Below, piece after piece: positions 27,346 through 29,000 of a stretch of 29,000 nt of DNA. The DNA lies in NCBI GenBank assembly GCA_009746045.1, contig RPFO01000333.1, positions 1,744,314 to 1,773,313 on the forward strand, read 5' to 3'. The first letter of the stretch is position 1; every line of letters starts with the position of its first letter. This stretch comes from Mesostigma viride (taxonomy: Eukaryota > Streptophyta > Mesostigmatophyceae > Mesostigmatales > Mesostigmataceae). The position numbers were made by a program, and so were the translations under genes. The notes under the pieces are model-generated. The model was not told the origin of the DNA and did no database searches. It saw only the letters and a program-made list of their open reading frames with translations.

Positions 27346-27492
27346 GTTCCTCCCGTTAGGCGTTTCCATTGGTCTTATCGTAGTATAGAGCTTTGACATG
27401 GCTCTGTATATAGGTTTATAGCTGGGCGTTTGCTTTGGTTTGAGTGATTTCACTCTGCTGTAAGTAATTATATTTTTAATATATATGTGGCT

Positions 27493-27611
27493 GTGCATGC
27501 ACGCAAATACTACAGTAGTATACAATTAATGCATGTAGTATGTTTGCATGGTGCGATGCTATGTGAATATACTGAGCTGCATGTGACTACAGGTGTGTGA
27601 CTCGTGGTGTG
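27493..27611. other. Right flank of the retrotransposon
   Basis: An AT-rich flank with the palindromic word GTGCATGCAC directly at the junction. No gene is present. The flank does not obviously duplicate a sequence left of 21754. Confidence 0.3.
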
Positions 27612-27685
27612 CATTAATTAATTAATTAACTGAATTAATTAATTAATATTAATTAATCTCGTGTCCCCGTTGGGGGACCACGGAG
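27612..27685 (-). mobile_element. LINE 3'-terminal hairpin with long (AATT)n tail
   Basis: The tail (27612-27657) is followed by the family hairpin on the minus strand: outer stem CGTG/CACG (27660-27663, 27679-27682) and inner stem TCCCC/GGGGA. Sequence to the right (to about 27710) is not recognised, so the copy is either very short or of a different subfamily. Confidence 0.65.
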
Positions 27686-28726
27686 GCTAAACAGGTGGGG
27701 ATGTGATAAGTAACTCACATATTCTCACCTTCCATACAACAACCTTGTTTTCCAGCAGGCTGAAGAGCATGACAGGCGTCTATGAGCTCGCCAGCTCCTT
27801 GCAACGGTGATGCCGCTCCCAGGCAGCTAGGGTCCTTGACTACGCAATATAGAATGTCTACCGTGTGAAAACCTCCATACAGGAAGCGTAGCAAAGCCAG
27901 ATAACTGCCCGATCAATTCTGGGTAGCTTTAGGAAGCATGGCATACGCAGCGTAAGGAAAACCATTGAAAGCTGCGGAAAATCTGATAGCACAACTGCAA
28001 CAAGTGGAGAACAAAATAGCAAGAAAAACCCAGAAACGGCGCAAAAAGTTTCATGCCAGGTTCATTAAGAACGCAAACGGACTGGGCGGTGACATGCGGC
28101 AAATCAACGTACCACGGCCGGCATTATTTCCTACCCAGGCGCGCAAGAAAAGCCAGCCAGCCATGGATGGATTAACCGCGGATCGCGCAGGCCTGAACGA
28201 AATCAGTTTAGAAATGACAGGAAATGGCCGCAGATCGAAGATGCTTAGGTTATTTTCATGGTGTCCGTTACTAAACGGCTCTTGCTCAGCATCAAAATAA
28301 CCCACGAATGTCGAGTTCTACCGTCGCAGGCACACATGCTAGATTATTCATCGCGGCCAAATTGACGTTGGATGAGACCCCCGTGCAAATCTGTACCAAC
28401 AAAGGCAGCGAATTTGCAAATAGTGCAGATCTTGCTATGAAACATCATAATAGAACATCACTTTTAACCATCGGCTTAATTTTTTAGCCTGTCGCCCGCC
28501 GGATTAGCCATATTTTAACGGAACGTCGCACGTCGCCATGGCCACCTCCGCACGGTGCGCGCACTGTGCACCACAATGTCAAAATAAGATCGCGTCGAAT
28601 TGTGAAAGTTCAGACGGGTCAGTACTTAGTAGAGATACGAAATCTGTGGCTTCAAATCGTTGCCCTGTCGTTCTGGCATCCTAGCCGCGCAAAACGTAAA
28701 AAAAACGCGGAAAACACGGCATTATA
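27686..28726. other. Unassigned; one weak open frame
   Basis: A 27965-28300 plus-strand frame has a basic, coiled-coil-like start (LIAQLQQVENKIARKTQKRR) but no ATG start, an in-frame stop just upstream, and no visible splice context I trust. It might be an exon of an unseen gene. Nothing else is supportable here. Confidence 0.25.
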
Positions 28727-28843
28727 CGGTATTATACGGTATTATACGTCATTATGCGCTAAAACGTATTACGTATGAAAAATTATACGCTAAAAGCCAG
28801 CGTATTACGTATTATACCGTATTATACCGTATTATACGGCGTA
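28727..28843 (-). repeat. CCGTATTATA decamer array, degenerate
   Basis: About eight copies or variants of the 10-bp word, in both orientations (ATTATACGGT at the left, CCGTATTATA at the right). It is the same decamer as at 17212-17271. Confidence 0.75.
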
Positions 28844-29000
28844 TGATCTCACACTGTGTGGAGCTGTGCGTCCGTGGTGGGCTAGGGACGGACGCGGACA
28901 GGTGTAGGGTGTGGTGGGTCAGTGGTGGGTGATGGATGGTGGGTGGTCATGGGTGTTAGGGGGGGATGGCTCCCCCTTGGGTGGCGTCAGTCGTGCACTG

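Larger units (their letters stand above)
21843..27492 (+). mobile_element. RLE-type non-LTR retrotransposon with PHD and RING fingers, 5650 bp
   Basis: The boundaries come from the stacked 3' ends on the left and the matching ATATATGTGGCT terminus on the right. The 5' UTR carries a 57-bp direct repeat spaced by 170 bp (21844-21900, 22014-22070), then strong G/C palindromes (22086-22160). Coding domains in order: PHD, RING-H2, two zinc fingers, reverse transcriptase, CCHC, restriction-like endonuclease. The 3' UTR is about 147 bases. There is no APE endonuclease. The element is far more GC-rich than its surroundings. Clade placement from memory is Utopia-like or another RLE lineage; I cannot test this. 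Confidence 0.8.

Overview
This is a nuclear window from a eukaryote, most probably a microalga and my best guess a green alga. The reasons are spliceosomal GT-AG introns (both introns of the best gene start GTACGT and end CAG), long glutamine-homopolymer coding tracts, GC-rich codon use next to AT-rich spacer, and a dense mix of non-LTR retrotransposons, TIR DNA transposons and minisatellites. Nothing looks bacterial: there are no operons, Shine-Dalgarno sites or CRISPR arrays. The species assignment is inference.

Layout. From 0.4 to 6.8 kb there is a stack of nested L1-like non-LTR (LINE) fragments. A decayed host copy (about 1.14-5.96 kb, + strand) carries at least three insertions with recognisable target-site duplications (TSDs): a 699-bp minus-strand 3'-end fragment, an ORF1-only element with an intact 448-codon ORF1, and a 560-bp fragment carrying the end of ORF2. 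All share a 3' stem-loop followed by an (AATT)n or (TTTAA)n tail. A second family with a (TTAC)n tail brackets the stack in inverted orientation (0.43-0.66 and 6.46-6.81 kb).

From 6.88 to 9.82 kb lies a 2.94-kb piggyBac-like non-autonomous DNA transposon (TTAA target, CCC-starting TIRs). Inside it is a 1186-bp insertion made of three apparently identical head-to-tail 394-bp units that carry a Pol III-like B box and several perfect hairpins. A second insertion of the same unit, 1.12 units long and sharing one fixed end, lies at 16.62-17.07 kb.

From 10.88 to 14.08 kb (minus strand) is the only convincing host gene: three exons whose phases join exactly into a 432-residue glutamine-rich protein of unknown function. 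From 14.70 to 16.06 kb is a hAT-like TIR element full of 41-bp tandem repeats, with a nested MITE and a nested 110-bp LINE 3' end. The stretch from 17.1 to 21.7 kb is mostly unassigned sequence with a decamer array, a dispersed 200-bp repeat and one tentative two-exon small gene.

The main find is at 21.84-27.49 kb: a 5.65-kb GC-rich retrotransposon whose product order is PHD finger, RING-H2 finger, C2H2/C2HC zinc fingers, reverse transcriptase, CCHC knuckle and a restriction-like endonuclease (PD...D...K). The coding region changes frame at least five times, mostly where C/G runs are frequent, so it is either a young decayed copy or an intact one with homopolymer errors. Remnant 3' ends of earlier copies abut its 5' end. 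The last 1.5 kb holds another LINE 3' hairpin and tail and a second decamer array.
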